From contig NZ_CP091804.1 in assembly GCF_022024275.1 (NCBI RefSeq), positions 1,612,001-1,676,000 on the forward strand: a stretch of DNA of 64,000 bases, given 5' to 3'. The translations under genes were made by a program, and so were the position numbers. This DNA comes from Sphingopyxis sp. BSN-002 (GTDB lineage: Bacteria; Pseudomonadota; Alphaproteobacteria; Sphingomonadales; Sphingomonadaceae). Positions 19,712-30,337 of the stretch are shown here, piece by piece. Position 1 is the first letter of the stretch; each line of letters starts with the position of its first letter. The notes beneath the pieces were generated by a model that worked only from the letters and a program-made list of their open reading frames with translations, searched no databases and was not told the DNA's origin.

Positions 19712-20865
19712 CGCCAGTCGAGCTTCGCGAGCGCGGCGATCGCTCTGCCGACCGGCACCGGCGGCTTGCCCGAGAGGATGCGCAGCTTGTCCTTCGCACT
19801 CGACGCGCCGGCATAGAAGCGCGCGATGAGGCCGGGCGACAGGCGGTAGAAGCGCTGGAAGATGCGATAGCGCTGTCCGGGCTCGGCGGCGCGGAACAGC
19901 ATCGCGCCGAGCATCCGGTAAAAGCGCTGGCGCCGCCAGGACGCCGCGGCCTGATCGCGGAGTATCGCCGCAAGATCCGGGCGATCGATCAAGGCGGGGA
20001 GCGAAGATGCGGTCCGGACCGCATCGGGGAGCGAATAGCCGGTGGTCGCGTGAAAGCGCCCCGCCCGCACTCCGATACGCGGAGCACCGTCTTCCTTCGG
20101 CCAGACCGCCCCGAAATCGCCCGCGATCACGACGGGCAGCCAGCCGGTCTCCTCGCGCTCGATCGCCTCGACCTCCCAGCCGCGCGCGGCGGCATAGGCG
20201 GCGATGCGTTCGCGCACCGCGGCGACATCGAGCGCGGCCTCATCGCTGTAATAAGTGTCCTCGACGAAGACCGTTTCGGCATCGAAGGGCAGGCAATAGA
20301 CGAAGCGATAGCCGCCGAGCTGCTCGACCGTCGCGTCCATCACGACCGGCTGCGTCAGCCCGTGGCCGCCGGCGATCCGCAGCGCCTGCCCGACGAATTT
20401 CTGCCAGCCGCAGTCGATCCCGTCGAGGTCGCCGACGCCGCGCGCGTCGATCACCTGCCGCGCCTCGATCCGGCTGCCGTCGTCGAAGGCAACCGATTGC
20501 GGGCCGAGGAGAATCGCCGACCTGGCGATATGGCGGCCGGCGGGCAGCACCGCCGTGACCGCCTCGGCCAGCGCCTCGCCGGTGATGCTGTTGTACGCCA
20601 TCGGGACCGCGCGACGATATTTCGGAAAGGCGACGTCATAGCCGTCCCAGCGATAGCGGATCAGCGGCTCGACGAGCCAGCGATCGCCGCGCGCGACATC
20701 ATCGTCGAAGAAGGACCACACATGATTGCCGCCGATCGCGCCGGGTTCGATCAGCCGGACGTCGAGATCGGGCCGCCGCCGCGCGAGCGCCAGCGCGGCA
20801 AGCCCGCCGACGAGCCCGCCGCCGACGATCGCAATGTCGCAACTGTCCTTGTCGGGCGCCGCCAT
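19708..20865 (-). CDS. crtY: Lycopene beta-cyclase CrtY
   Basis: 385 residues. Cyclises both ends of lycopene to beta-carotene. NAD(P)/FAD-binding N-terminus CDIAIVGGGLVGGLAALALA, then GAIGGNHVWSFFDDDVARGD, characteristic of CrtY, and FVYCLPFDAETVFVEDTYYSD and HATTGYSLPDAVRTA in the body. First gene of the crtY-crtI unit. No ketolase or geranylgeranyl-PP synthase is visible in the window, so end products must be decided by genes elsewhere. Confidence 0.96.
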   Translation of the reverse strand: MAAPDKDSCDIAIVGGGLVGGLAALALARRRPDLDVRLIEPGAIGGNHVWSFFDDDVARGDRWLVEPLIRYRWDGYDVAFPKYRRAVPMAYNSITGEALAEAVTAVLPAGRHIARSAILLGPQSVAFDDGSRIEARQVIDARGVGDLDGIDCGWQKFVGQALRIAGGHGLTQPVVMDATVEQLGGYRFVYCLPFDAETVFVEDTYYSDEAALDVAAVRERIAAYAAARGWEVEAIEREETGWLPVVIAGDFGAVWPKEDGAPRIGVRAGRFHATTGYSLPDAVRTASSLPALIDRPDLAAILRDQAAASWRRQRFYRMLGAMLFRAAEPGQRYRIFQRFYRLSPGLIARFYAGASSAKDKLRILSGKPPVPVGRAIAALAKLDWR

Positions 20866-20899
20866 GCCCCAGCCCTAGCGAGCCCGACGACGGGCCGCT

Positions 20900-21661
20900 A
20901 TGGCTTCGTGCATGGCCGCGATCATTTTCTCCGCGATTGCGATGACGCTGATCGTCGGCGTCCGCTATCTGCTGAGCAGCGGCGGCTTTGCCTTCGCGAC
21001 CCGGCTCAAACACCCCGGCCTCTATCGCGGGCTGGAGCCGCAGATGAAGCGCGAGATCGGCTGGAGTCTCGCGAGTGCCGCCATCTATGGCGCGCCCGCG
21101 GGCATCGTCGCCTGGGGGTGGCAGGAGCGCGGCTGGACGCGCATCTACACCGATCTGCACGCTTTTCCGCTCTGGTATCTGCCGGTGAGCCTCTTCGCCT
21201 ATCTGCTGATCCACGACACATGGTTTTACTGGACGCATCGCTGGATGCACCGGCCGCGGCCGTTCCGCATCGCGCACGCCGTGCATCACCAGAGCCGCCC
21301 GCCGACGGCGTGGGCGGCGATGAGCTTTCACCCGGTCGAGGCGATCACCGGCGCGGTCGTGATTCCCGCGCTGGTCTTCCTGATCCCGATCCATGTCGCG
21401 ATGCTGGGCCTCGTCCTGACGATCATGACGATCATGGGCGTCGGCAATCATATGGGGTGGGAGATGTTTCCGCGCGCGCTGGTGCATGGACCCGCGGGGA
21501 GATGGCTGATAACGGCGACGCATCACGAAGCGCATCATGCGGCCTATCGGGGGAATTATGGGCTTTATTTCCGCTTCTGGGACAAGGCGTGCGGCACGGA
21601 TATCGGGCTTGGCAGCTTTGACCGCGCTGCTGACCGCCGCGAGCGCGCCGCCGACCGTTGA
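20900..21661 (+). CDS. Sterol desaturase/fatty acid hydroxylase family protein, possible carotenoid hydroxylase
   Basis: 253 residues. An integral-membrane di-iron protein with all three histidine clusters: HDTWFYWTHRWMH, HAVHHQSRPPTAW and HHEAHHAAYRGNYG, in the ERG3-like order, with four to five hydrophobic segments. At 253 residues with this layout it is unlike CrtZ (about 170). Position next to crtY suggests a ring hydroxylase, and 2,2'-hydroxylases of the CrtG type make nostoxanthin in sphingomonads, but I cannot tell CrtG from an unrelated lipid hydroxylase. ATG 20912 is an alternative start. The 3' end overlaps the next gene by 104 bases. Confidence 0.8.
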   Translation: MASCMAAIIFSAIAMTLIVGVRYLLSSGGFAFATRLKHPGLYRGLEPQMKREIGWSLASAAIYGAPAGIVAWGWQERGWTRIYTDLHAFPLWYLPVSLFAYLLIHDTWFYWTHRWMHRPRPFRIAHAVHHQSRPPTAWAAMSFHPVEAITGAVVIPALVFLIPIHVAMLGLVLTIMTIMGVGNHMGWEMFPRALVHGPAGRWLITATHHEAHHAAYRGNYGLYFRFWDKACGTDIGLGSFDRAADRRERAADR

Positions 21662-22016
21662 GGTCAGCATCACCGGCCTGCGCAACGCCAAGGGCCAGAT
21701 CCTCGTCTGCCTGACCACCAATCCCAAGGCCTTTCCCGATTGCAGCAAGGACAAGGCGTCGGTGCGGATGGCGGTGAAAGCCGCTGATGCGGGAGATTTC
21801 CTGATCCACGCGCCGGCCGCCGGCACCTATGCGATCGCGGTCGTCCACGACGAGAACAGCAACAACAAGATGGACCTTGCGATCTTCCTGCCGAAGGAAG
21901 GCTTCGGCTTTTCACGCAACCCGACGATCACCGTCGGCCCGCCGAGCTTCAAGTCGGCGAGCTTTGCGGTGACGGGCGACATGCGCCAGTCGATCAAGAT
22001 GAAATATATGCTCTAG
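21558..22016 (+). CDS. Secreted DUF2141 domain protein
   Basis: 152 residues from ATG 21558. This start gives a convincing signal peptide (MGFISASGTRRAARISGLAA, then LTALLTAASA), although it lies inside the hydroxylase gene in another frame. The mature part has VEVSITGLRNAKGQILVCL, YAIAVVHDENSNNKMDLAIF and the closing FAVTGDMRQSIKMKY, as in DUF2141 proteins, a beta-sandwich family exported to the periplasm. Role unknown; often found beside carotenoid or lipid genes in alphaproteobacteria, which I report from memory. Confidence 0.83.
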   Translation: MGFISASGTRRAARISGLAALTALLTAASAPPTVEVSITGLRNAKGQILVCLTTNPKAFPDCSKDKASVRMAVKAADAGDFLIHAPAAGTYAIAVVHDENSNNKMDLAIFLPKEGFGFSRNPTITVGPPSFKSASFAVTGDMRQSIKMKYML

Positions 22017-22048
22017 TGGGCGATGCGACGCGGGGCTAAAGAGCGCCC

Positions 22049-23674
22049 GTGACCGCGCCTTCATCCCGCATCGCCGCTTTCGCCGACCGCTGGCCGAAGC
22101 TCGTCGCCCTGTTGCTCGGCGCCGTTTCGGCAACCGGCTTCGCCCCGCTCAACCTCTGGCCGCTGACCCTTGCCGCCTTCGCCGGTCTGATGGCGCTGGT
22201 TGTGCGCAGCCCGAAGGGGTCGCGCGCGCTCGGGATCGGCTGGGCCTTCGGGGTCGGTCATTTCACGATCGGACTCAACTGGATCGCGACCGCCTTCACC
22301 TATCAGGCCGCGATGCCCGCGTGGCTCGGCTGGATCGCGGTCGTCCTGCTGGCGCTCTATCTCGCGGTCTATCCGGCACTGGCGGCATGGGGCGCATGGC
22401 TGGTACGGCGGGTCGGGCCGGTCCAGACCGGGGTGCCCCTCTCGTTCGTGCTCGCTTTTGCAGCACTGTGGACCTTGACCGAATGGCTGCGGAGCTGGGT
22501 GTTTACAGGTTTCGCGTGGAACCCGCTGGGCGTCTTTCTCGTCCCCCTCTCGCTGACATGGCCGGCGAAAACCATAGGAACCTATGGCCTGTCGGGCCTT
22601 GCCCTGCTGTGGATTGGCTGGGGTTTGCGCGAGACCCCGCGATGGTTCACCGCCTTTCGGGGCGGGTTGAAGGACGGCACCTTTCTTTCGGCACTGATGC
22701 TGGGGCCCATATTGTTTTTCGGCTTTCCGGTCCTGTTTTACGGATTGGCCAGCATGAGCATGGCCGAATTTGCCGGCGTGGGCGCCAAAGTGCCTGTCAC
22801 CGTGGTTCAGCCCAATGTCGGGCAGCAGGACAAATGGGAAGGCGACAAGGCCGACCTCAATTTCGAAAAGCTCGCCCGGCTGACGGAGCCGAAATCCGAC
22901 ACCCCGCGCCTGATCCTGTGGCCGGAGGCGGCGGTGCCCGACTATCTCGAGACCGGCTATCCGCTCGTCTATTACGACCGCTCGCCCGCCGCAGCGCGCG
23001 CGCGGCTGACAGCGCTGATGAACCCCGACGATGTGATGCTTCTCGGCGCGCTCAAGCTCGAACTCGACAAGACGGGGCAGGCCGTCGGCGCGCGCAATGC
23101 GGTGATGACCGTCCATGCCGACGGCACACTCGGCCCGCGCTACGACAAGGCGCATCTCGTCCCTTACGGTGAATATCTGCCGATGCGGCCGGTGCTGTCG
23201 GCGATCGGCCTGTCGCGGCTTGCGCCCGGCGATATCGACTTCTGGCCGGGACCGGGGCCGCACACGCTCGACCTCGGCCGTTTCGGCAGGGCGGGACTGC
23301 AGATCTGTTACGAGATCATCTTTTCGGGTCAGGTCGTCGACCGCGCGCACCGCCCCGATTTCATCTTCAACCCGTCGAACGACGCCTGGTTCGGTGGCTG
23401 GGGTCCGCCGCAGCATCTGGCGCAGGCACGGCTGCGCGCGATCGAGGAAGGGCTGCCGGTCATCCGCGCGACCCCGACCGGGATCAGCGCGGTGATCGAC
23501 GCCGACGGACGCATTCTCGCTTCGCTGCTGATGCATGAGGCCGGGCGCATCGACGCTTTCGTTCCGAAGGCGCACGCGCCGACGCCTTTCGCACGCCATG
23601 GCAACATGCTGCCGGTCGCGTTCGCGCTGCTGCTGCTCGCGGCCGCCATTGCCTTTCGGCAGCGCGGGCGCTAA
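22049..23674 (+). CDS. lnt: Apolipoprotein N-acyltransferase Lnt
   Basis: 541 residues from a GTG codon. Last step of lipoprotein maturation in the inner membrane. Six to seven hydrophobic segments precede a periplasmic nitrilase-like domain with the E-K-C triad in the expected places: Glu293 in LWPEAAVPDYLE, Lys367 in YDKAHLVPYGEYLP and Cys420 in LQICYEIIFSG. A final hydrophobic segment closes the chain (LPVAFALLLLAAAIAF). It sits 64 bases before metK. Confidence 0.95.
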   Translation: MTAPSSRIAAFADRWPKLVALLLGAVSATGFAPLNLWPLTLAAFAGLMALVVRSPKGSRALGIGWAFGVGHFTIGLNWIATAFTYQAAMPAWLGWIAVVLLALYLAVYPALAAWGAWLVRRVGPVQTGVPLSFVLAFAALWTLTEWLRSWVFTGFAWNPLGVFLVPLSLTWPAKTIGTYGLSGLALLWIGWGLRETPRWFTAFRGGLKDGTFLSALMLGPILFFGFPVLFYGLASMSMAEFAGVGAKVPVTVVQPNVGQQDKWEGDKADLNFEKLARLTEPKSDTPRLILWPEAAVPDYLETGYPLVYYDRSPAAARARLTALMNPDDVMLLGALKLELDKTGQAVGARNAVMTVHADGTLGPRYDKAHLVPYGEYLPMRPVLSAIGLSRLAPGDIDFWPGPGPHTLDLGRFGRAGLQICYEIIFSGQVVDRAHRPDFIFNPSNDAWFGGWGPPQHLAQARLRAIEEGLPVIRATPTGISAVIDADGRILASLLMHEAGRIDAFVPKAHAPTPFARHGNMLPVAFALLLLAAAIAFRQRGR

Positions 23675-23738
23675 CAGCGCAGCCACATAAAGCATCCTTT
23701 ATATTCGATTCCCCTCTACCGATTCCGAGAAGGCCCCC

Positions 23739-24961
23739 ATGCGCAACAGCTTCCTCTTCACGTCCGAAAGCGTTTCCGAAGGTCACCCCGACAAGGTCGC
23801 CGACCAGATTTCGGATTCGATCGTCGACCTGTTCCTGTCGAAGGATCCCGAAGCGCGCGTCGCATGCGAAACGCTGACCACGACGCAGCTTGTCGTGCTG
23901 GCGGGCGAAATCCGCTGCAAGGGCGTGTTCGAGGACGGCGAATGGGCGCCGGGTGCGCTCGACGAGATCGAGGCAACCGTCCGCAAGACGGTGAAGGACA
24001 TCGGCTATGAGCAGTCGGGTTTTCACTGGAACGAGTTCCGCTTCGAGAACAACCTGCACGGCCAGTCGGCGCACATCGCGCAGGGCGTCGACGAGAGCGC
24101 CGACAAGGACGAAGGAGCGGGCGATCAGGGCATCATGTTCGGCTATGCGTCGGACGAGACCCCCGACCTGATGCCGGCGACGCTCGATTACAGCCACAAG
24201 ATCCTCGAGCGCATGGCCGCCGACCGCAAGGCGGGCACCGCGCCCTTCCTCGAGCCCGACGCCAAGAGCCAGGTCACGCTGCGCTATGCCAACGAACGTC
24301 CGGTCGAGGCGACCGCGATCGTCGTGTCGACCCAGCACGCGCCGGGCTATTTCTTCCACGGCGGCGAAGGCGACGAAGCGAAATATCAGGAGCTGCGCAA
24401 ATATGTGCTCGGCGTGATCGCCGACGTGCTGCCCGCCGAACTGCTGACCGCGAACACCGTCTATCACATCAACCCCACCGGGCGTTTCGAGATCGGCGGC
24501 CCCGACGGCGACGCGGGCCTGACCGGCCGCAAGATCATCGTCGACACTTACGGTGGCGCGAGCCCGCACGGCGGCGGCGCGTTCAGCGGCAAGGACCCGA
24601 CCAAGGTCGACCGTTCGGCGGCCTATGTGACCCGCTATCTCGCCAAGAACATCGTCGCTGCGGGCCTTGCGCGCCGCTGCACGATCCAGCTCAGCTATGC
24701 GATCGGCGTCGCCGAGCCGCTGTCGATCTATGTCGACCTGCACGGCACCGCGGCCGAAGGCGTGACCGAAGCGGCGATCGAACAGGCGATCCCGCAGCTT
24801 GTGCGCCTGACGCCCAAGGGCATCCGCACCCACCTCGGCCTCAACAAGCCGATCTACAAGCAGACCGCGGCCTATGGCCACTTCGGCCGCACCGCCGAGG
24901 GCGATGCCTTCCCGTGGGAGCGCACCGACCTGACCGACAAGCTGAAGGCGGCAGTCGCGGG

Positions 24962-24965
<4 letters not shown>
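23739..24965 (+). CDS. metK: S-adenosylmethionine synthetase MetK
   Basis: 408 residues. Makes SAM from Met and ATP. Signatures: [20 protein letters not shown] (ATP/Met loop), [12 protein letters not shown], and the phosphate loop [19 protein letters not shown]. The alphaproteobacterial version is slightly longer than the E. coli enzyme (384). GAGAAGG-like ribosome-binding sequence (GAGAAGG, 23727-23733) precedes ATG by five bases. The 64-base leader is too short for the known SAM riboswitch classes and shows no such fold to me. Ends in a four-base overlap (GTGA) with thrC. Confidence 0.97.
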
Positions 24966-26221
<1,256 letters not shown>

Positions 26222-26284
26222 AGAGCGCTTGCCATCGCCACACCGATCTGACAGCCTCATTCCCGGATCGGGGAGGGTTCGTAC

Positions 26285-27349
26285 ATGGCAAGATACTGGA
26301 CGAAGGTCGTTTTCACTGCATGCACGGCGCTCTGGCTCGCCGGCAGTGCCGCCGCAGGTCAGGAACCTCTTTCCCTGCAGCCCGGCAAGAGCTGGACGCA
26401 CAGGCATAGCGGCATCTCGGTCCCCGCGACGCTGGCGGGCACCCCGCGCGAGCGGGGCATGGCCTTTGCCGAAGACGACCTCGACGTCGGGCTGTCCTTC
26501 ACGGTTGGCGATGCCGTCGAGTCGCTGACCTTCTATGTCTTTCGCGACACGAACGGCGGCGTTCCGCTATGGTTCGCGCAGGCGCAATGGGGGATCGAGA
26601 ACCGCGACGCCTATGGCCACCCGGTGATCGCGGTCGCGCCGCAGGCGTTCGTACCCCCGGGACAGACGGTCGCCTCGGGTCTGAAAGCCATTTATACGCC
26701 GAAGGGTGGCCCCTATCGCAGCACCGGCGTGATGCTGTTCCCCGTCGGCGAATGGTATGTGAAGGTTCGCGCGTCGTCGCAAACGCGCCCGCCCGCAGAG
26801 CTCGGCAAATGGATGGACTCCGCGCTGGCGGAGATCGGATGGCCCACGACGATCGCGAACGGCCCCTTGGCAGCGCCGGTCACCGACTGCGCGACGCCGC
26901 TCGTCTTCGAGGGCAAGTCCAGGGATATATCGGGCGACATGATGCAGGATGCGATCGGCGCCGCGCTGGTTTCGGCCGCGGCGGGCGAGGCGAAGAAGGA
27001 ACCGGTGGCGGTGCAATGGTGCCGCGACCGGAAGCTCGAGGGCAATCAGGCGGTGTATCGCGCGAACGCCGCGACCGACGCCTATCTCCTCGCGGTCGGC
27101 GACAATGGTAACGGCATCGAGGTCGCGCGATCGATCGGCAGCCTTCCCGGCGTCGCGAAGGACAAGGCGCCACGCTATGGCATCACGCTGCATATGGCGG
27201 CGCAGGATATCAACTTCGCCTCACAGGATCGCCTTCCCTCCCCCGACCGGATCCTTGCGATCGTCAACGAGGGTCGCTTCACCAGCACCGTCGCGACATG
27301 GGGCGAAAAGCGCGATGTCCGGATCAGCGGCGGTGCAAAACAGGAATAG
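26285..27349 (+). CDS. Secreted protein of unknown function
   Basis: 354 residues. Signal peptide MARYWTKVVFTACTALWLAG ending in SAAAG (cleavage about residue 24). The mature part is rich in short beta-prone segments with two isolated cysteines near the middle (TDCATPLVF and QWCRDRK). I recognise no domain. GGGAGG (26272-26277) at 7 bases supports the start. Flanked by thrC and trmB with small gaps, so it may be a stand-alone gene. Homologues would be sought in other sphingomonads. Confidence 0.75.
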   Translation: MARYWTKVVFTACTALWLAGSAAAGQEPLSLQPGKSWTHRHSGISVPATLAGTPRERGMAFAEDDLDVGLSFTVGDAVESLTFYVFRDTNGGVPLWFAQAQWGIENRDAYGHPVIAVAPQAFVPPGQTVASGLKAIYTPKGGPYRSTGVMLFPVGEWYVKVRASSQTRPPAELGKWMDSALAEIGWPTTIANGPLAAPVTDCATPLVFEGKSRDISGDMMQDAIGAALVSAAAGEAKKEPVAVQWCRDRKLEGNQAVYRANAATDAYLLAVGDNGNGIEVARSIGSLPGVAKDKAPRYGITLHMAAQDINFASQDRLPSPDRILAIVNEGRFTSTVATWGEKRDVRISGGAKQE

Positions 27350-27390
27350 CGCCCTTTCGCTCGCTGCCCCGGCACGCTAACGCGCGCGAC

Positions 27391-28122
27391 ATGACTGCGT
27401 ATAAATCGGGCGACCCGACCACCCTCAACCGCCTCTATGGCCGCGCCCAGGGCAGACCTCTGCGCGCCGGCCAGCAGGATCTGGTCGACAATCTGCTGCC
27501 GCAGATCGCGGTTCCGGCCGAGGGCGAGGTCACCGCCGCGCGGCTGTTCGGTTACGACCGGCCGCTGCATTTCGAGATCGGCTTCGGCGGCGGCGAGCAT
27601 ATGGCGGCGCGCGCCGACATGCTGCCCGATCACGGCTTCATCGGCGCGGAACCCTTCGTCAACGGCGTCGCGCAGGCGCTGGTCCATGTCAGCGGCGATC
27701 CGCATCTGGCCGACAAGGGACGCGCGCGTCCGCCGCTCGGCAATGTCCGCATCCATCATGGCGACGCGCTCGAAGTGCTGCGCCGCATTCCCGACGGCGC
27801 GCTCTCCTTCGCCTATCTGCTTCACCCCGATCCGTGGCCGAAGGCGCGCCATGCGAAGCGGCGGATGATGAACGATGGCCCGGTCGACCTGATCGCCGCG
27901 AAACTGAAGCCCGGCGGCGAGTTCCGCTTCGGCACCGATCACCCGGTCTATCTTCAGCACGCGCTGATGGTGATGCGGCGCCATCGCCACCAGTTCGAAT
28001 GGCTGGCGCAGGACGCGCAGGATTTCCTCGTCCGTCCCGGCGGCTGGCCCGAAACACGCTACGAAGCCAAGGCGCGCGCGCAGGGGCACGAGGTCTGGTA
28101 TTTCCGCTATCGCCGCCGCTGA
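27391..28122 (+). CDS. trmB: tRNA (guanine-N7-)-methyltransferase TrmB
   Basis: 243 residues from ATG 27391 (MTAYKSGDPTTLNRLYGRAQ). Puts m7G at position 46 of tRNA using SAM. SAM motif LHFEIGFGGGEHMAARAD, then FIGAEPFVNGVAQAL, and the TrmB signature FAYLLHPDPWPKARHAKRRM (the PDPW catalytic loop with Lys/Arg) are all present, and the chain length fits. The C-terminus ends YEAKARAQGHEVWYFRYR as in the family. Confidence 0.96.
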   Translation: MTAYKSGDPTTLNRLYGRAQGRPLRAGQQDLVDNLLPQIAVPAEGEVTAARLFGYDRPLHFEIGFGGGEHMAARADMLPDHGFIGAEPFVNGVAQALVHVSGDPHLADKGRARPPLGNVRIHHGDALEVLRRIPDGALSFAYLLHPDPWPKARHAKRRMMNDGPVDLIAAKLKPGGEFRFGTDHPVYLQHALMVMRRHRHQFEWLAQDAQDFLVRPGGWPETRYEAKARAQGHEVWYFRYRRR

Positions 28123-28186
28123 GCGCCCGCTAGCCTGCAAGCGATTTGCTTCTGCTGTGTTGCTGGTGTAATACGGGACGCCGAGC

Positions 28187-30232
28187 ATGTTTCCATTCCG
28201 CAAAAAGCCCGCCCCCGTCCCGCCGCCGCCCGCCGAAGGGTTCGGCGCGCCCTATCCTGATCCCGGCTTTCCCGGAGCCGTTGCGCCGCCACCGCCCGAA
28301 TCGCGCTGGCGCAAATGGACGCGGCGCGCCTCGCGCGGTTTTGCGATCTTCGCGATCGCCTTCATCCTGCTCGTCGGCTGGCTCGCGCTCACCGCGCCGC
28401 TGTCGAAGTCGCTCGAACCGATCGCGCCGCCCGAGATCACCCTGCTCGCCTCCGACGGCACCCCGATCGCGCGGATGGGCGCGATCGTCGACAAGCCGGT
28501 CGAGGTCGCGAAACTGCCGAAGCATGTCACCGGCGCCTTCCTCGCGATCGAGGACCGGCGCTTCTACAGCCATAGGGGCGTCGACCCGCGCAGCGTCGGG
28601 CGCGCCGTGTGGGCGAATGTGTCGGGCGGGCGCCCGCAGGGCGGCAGCACGATCACCCAGCAGCTCGCCAAATTCACCTTCCTGACCCCCAAACGGACGC
28701 TCGGCCGCAAGGCGCGCGAGGCGCTGATCGCCTTCTGGCTCGAAGCCTGGCTGTCGAAGGACGAGATTCTCGAGCGCTATCTGTCGAACGCCTATTTCGG
28801 CGACAACACCTATGGCCTGCGCGCCGCCTCGCTCCATTATTTCTCGCGCCAGCCCGAGAAACTGACGACGGCGCAGGCGGCGATGCTCGCGGGGCTGGTA
28901 CAGGCGCCTTCGCGCCTCGCGCCGACCAAGAACCCAGATCTCGCGGCGAAGCGGATGAAGCTGGTCGTCAACGCGATGGTCATCACCGGCTATCTGACCG
29001 AAGCCGAGGCGAAGAAACTGCGGCCACCGCGCGTCGATGTCCGGAGCCGCAACGACCTGCCGACCGGCACCTATTTCGCCGACTGGGCGCTCCCCGAGGC
29101 GCGCAAGCTCAGCGACGTCGGCTATTCGCGCCAGACGATCCGCACGACGCTCGACGCGCGGTTGCAGGGGATCGCGCGGCGCGTCACCGCGAACGCCGGA
29201 GTCGGCAAGGCGCAGGTGGCGCTCGTCGCGATGCGCCCGAACGGCGAGGTCGTCGCGATGGTCGGCGGGCGCGACTATGCCGCCTCGCCCTTCAACCGCG
29301 TGACGCAGGCGCGGCGCCAGCCGGGGTCGACCTTCAAGCTGTTCGTCTATCTGGCGGCGCTGCGGGACGGGAAGGAACCCGACGATCTGATCGACAACCG
29401 GCCGATCACGAGCGGATCGTACCAGCCCAAGAATTCGGGCGGCGCCTATTCGGACACGATCACGCTGGAGAATGCCTTTGCGCAGTCGAGCAATGTTGCC
29501 GCCGTGCGGCTGCTGCGCGAGATTGGCGACGACAAGGTGATCCGCATGGCGCGGGATCTGGGCGTCACATCGCCACTCGCGCGCGGCGACCCCAGCCTTG
29601 CGCTCGGCACGTCGAGCATGACCCTGCTCGAACTCACCGCCGCCTATGCCGCGGTCGCCGCGAACAGCTATCCGGTCGTGCCGCACGCCTTCAAGGAAGA
29701 GGAGGAAGGCTGGTTCAGCAGCCTGTTCTTCGGTCCCGACCATTTCGGAACGCGCGTCCACGACGACATCGAGCAGATGCTGCGCGCCGCGGTCAATCGC
29801 GGCACCGGGCGCGCGGCGCGGCTGCCGCAGGCCAATTTCGGCAAGACGGGGACGAGTCAGGACAATCGCGACGCGCTGTTCGTCGGCTATGCCAACGGGC
29901 TGGTCGTCGGCATCTGGATCGGCAACGACGACAATTCGCCGCACGGCATCGCCGGCGGCGGTGCGCCGGCGCGCATCTGGCGCGACTTCATGACGCAGGC
30001 GAGCGGTAAGCGCATCCCGGCGAAGGCGCCGCCTGCCCGTGCCGAAGATCCGGGCACCCCGGTCCAGCCGCTCGACATCCCCGACATTCCGGCGGTGCCG
30101 ATAGCCGACAAGACGAGCGTCGAGGTCAAGGACGGCAATGCGGTGATCAGCACCGAGATCGGCGGGACGCGCGTCGACCTGCGACTTCCCGTGACCGATC
30201 GGCCGAAAGAGACGGCTCCGCCACCGCCTTAG
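28187..30232 (+). CDS. Class A penicillin-binding protein 1A (bifunctional)
   Basis: 681 residues. Bitopic inner-membrane glycosyltransferase/transpeptidase. An N-terminal Pro-rich cytoplasmic tail is followed by one TM segment (about 55-75). Glycosyltransferase: catalytic Glu122 in AIEDRRFYSHRGVD and GGSTITQQLAKF. Transpeptidase: Ser381 in PGSTFKLFV, SSN at 434-436, and KTGTS at 553. The tail after the KTG domain is Pro/Asp-rich. It lacks the OB insert of longer PBP1a, resembling the short PbpC/PBP1A class in sphingomonads. Confidence 0.94.
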   Translation: MFPFRKKPAPVPPPPAEGFGAPYPDPGFPGAVAPPPPESRWRKWTRRASRGFAIFAIAFILLVGWLALTAPLSKSLEPIAPPEITLLASDGTPIARMGAIVDKPVEVAKLPKHVTGAFLAIEDRRFYSHRGVDPRSVGRAVWANVSGGRPQGGSTITQQLAKFTFLTPKRTLGRKAREALIAFWLEAWLSKDEILERYLSNAYFGDNTYGLRAASLHYFSRQPEKLTTAQAAMLAGLVQAPSRLAPTKNPDLAAKRMKLVVNAMVITGYLTEAEAKKLRPPRVDVRSRNDLPTGTYFADWALPEARKLSDVGYSRQTIRTTLDARLQGIARRVTANAGVGKAQVALVAMRPNGEVVAMVGGRDYAASPFNRVTQARRQPGSTFKLFVYLAALRDGKEPDDLIDNRPITSGSYQPKNSGGAYSDTITLENAFAQSSNVAAVRLLREIGDDKVIRMARDLGVTSPLARGDPSLALGTSSMTLLELTAAYAAVAANSYPVVPHAFKEEEEGWFSSLFFGPDHFGTRVHDDIEQMLRAAVNRGTGRAARLPQANFGKTGTSQDNRDALFVGYANGLVVGIWIGNDDNSPHGIAGGGAPARIWRDFMTQASGKRIPAKAPPARAEDPGTPVQPLDIPDIPAVPIADKTSVEVKDGNAVISTEIGGTRVDLRLPVTDRPKETAPPPP

Positions 30233-30233
30233 C

Positions 30234-30273
30234 CCAAAACAAATGGGGCGGCCTCGTTATGAGTACCGCCCCA
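30234..30273 (-). terminator. Rho-independent terminator for the small secreted protein gene
   Basis: On the minus strand TGGGGCGG pairs with CCGCCCCA (30266-30273 with 30244-30251) across a 14-base loop, followed by ATTTGTTTTGGG. A second weaker hairpin lies at 30282-30310. The region separates two convergent genes. Confidence 0.7.
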
Positions 30274-30337
30274 GTTAGTGGGGTCCGTCTGGAGAGGGAG
30301 AGGACGGACCGGAGATTGGTGTCTCAGGCTTATTCGA

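Noticed and set aside
23675..23738. SAM riboswitch before metK
   Set aside because: The leader is 64 bases and lacks the conserved fold of known SAM classes; only a weak AT hairpin (ATAAAG/CTTTAT) is visible.
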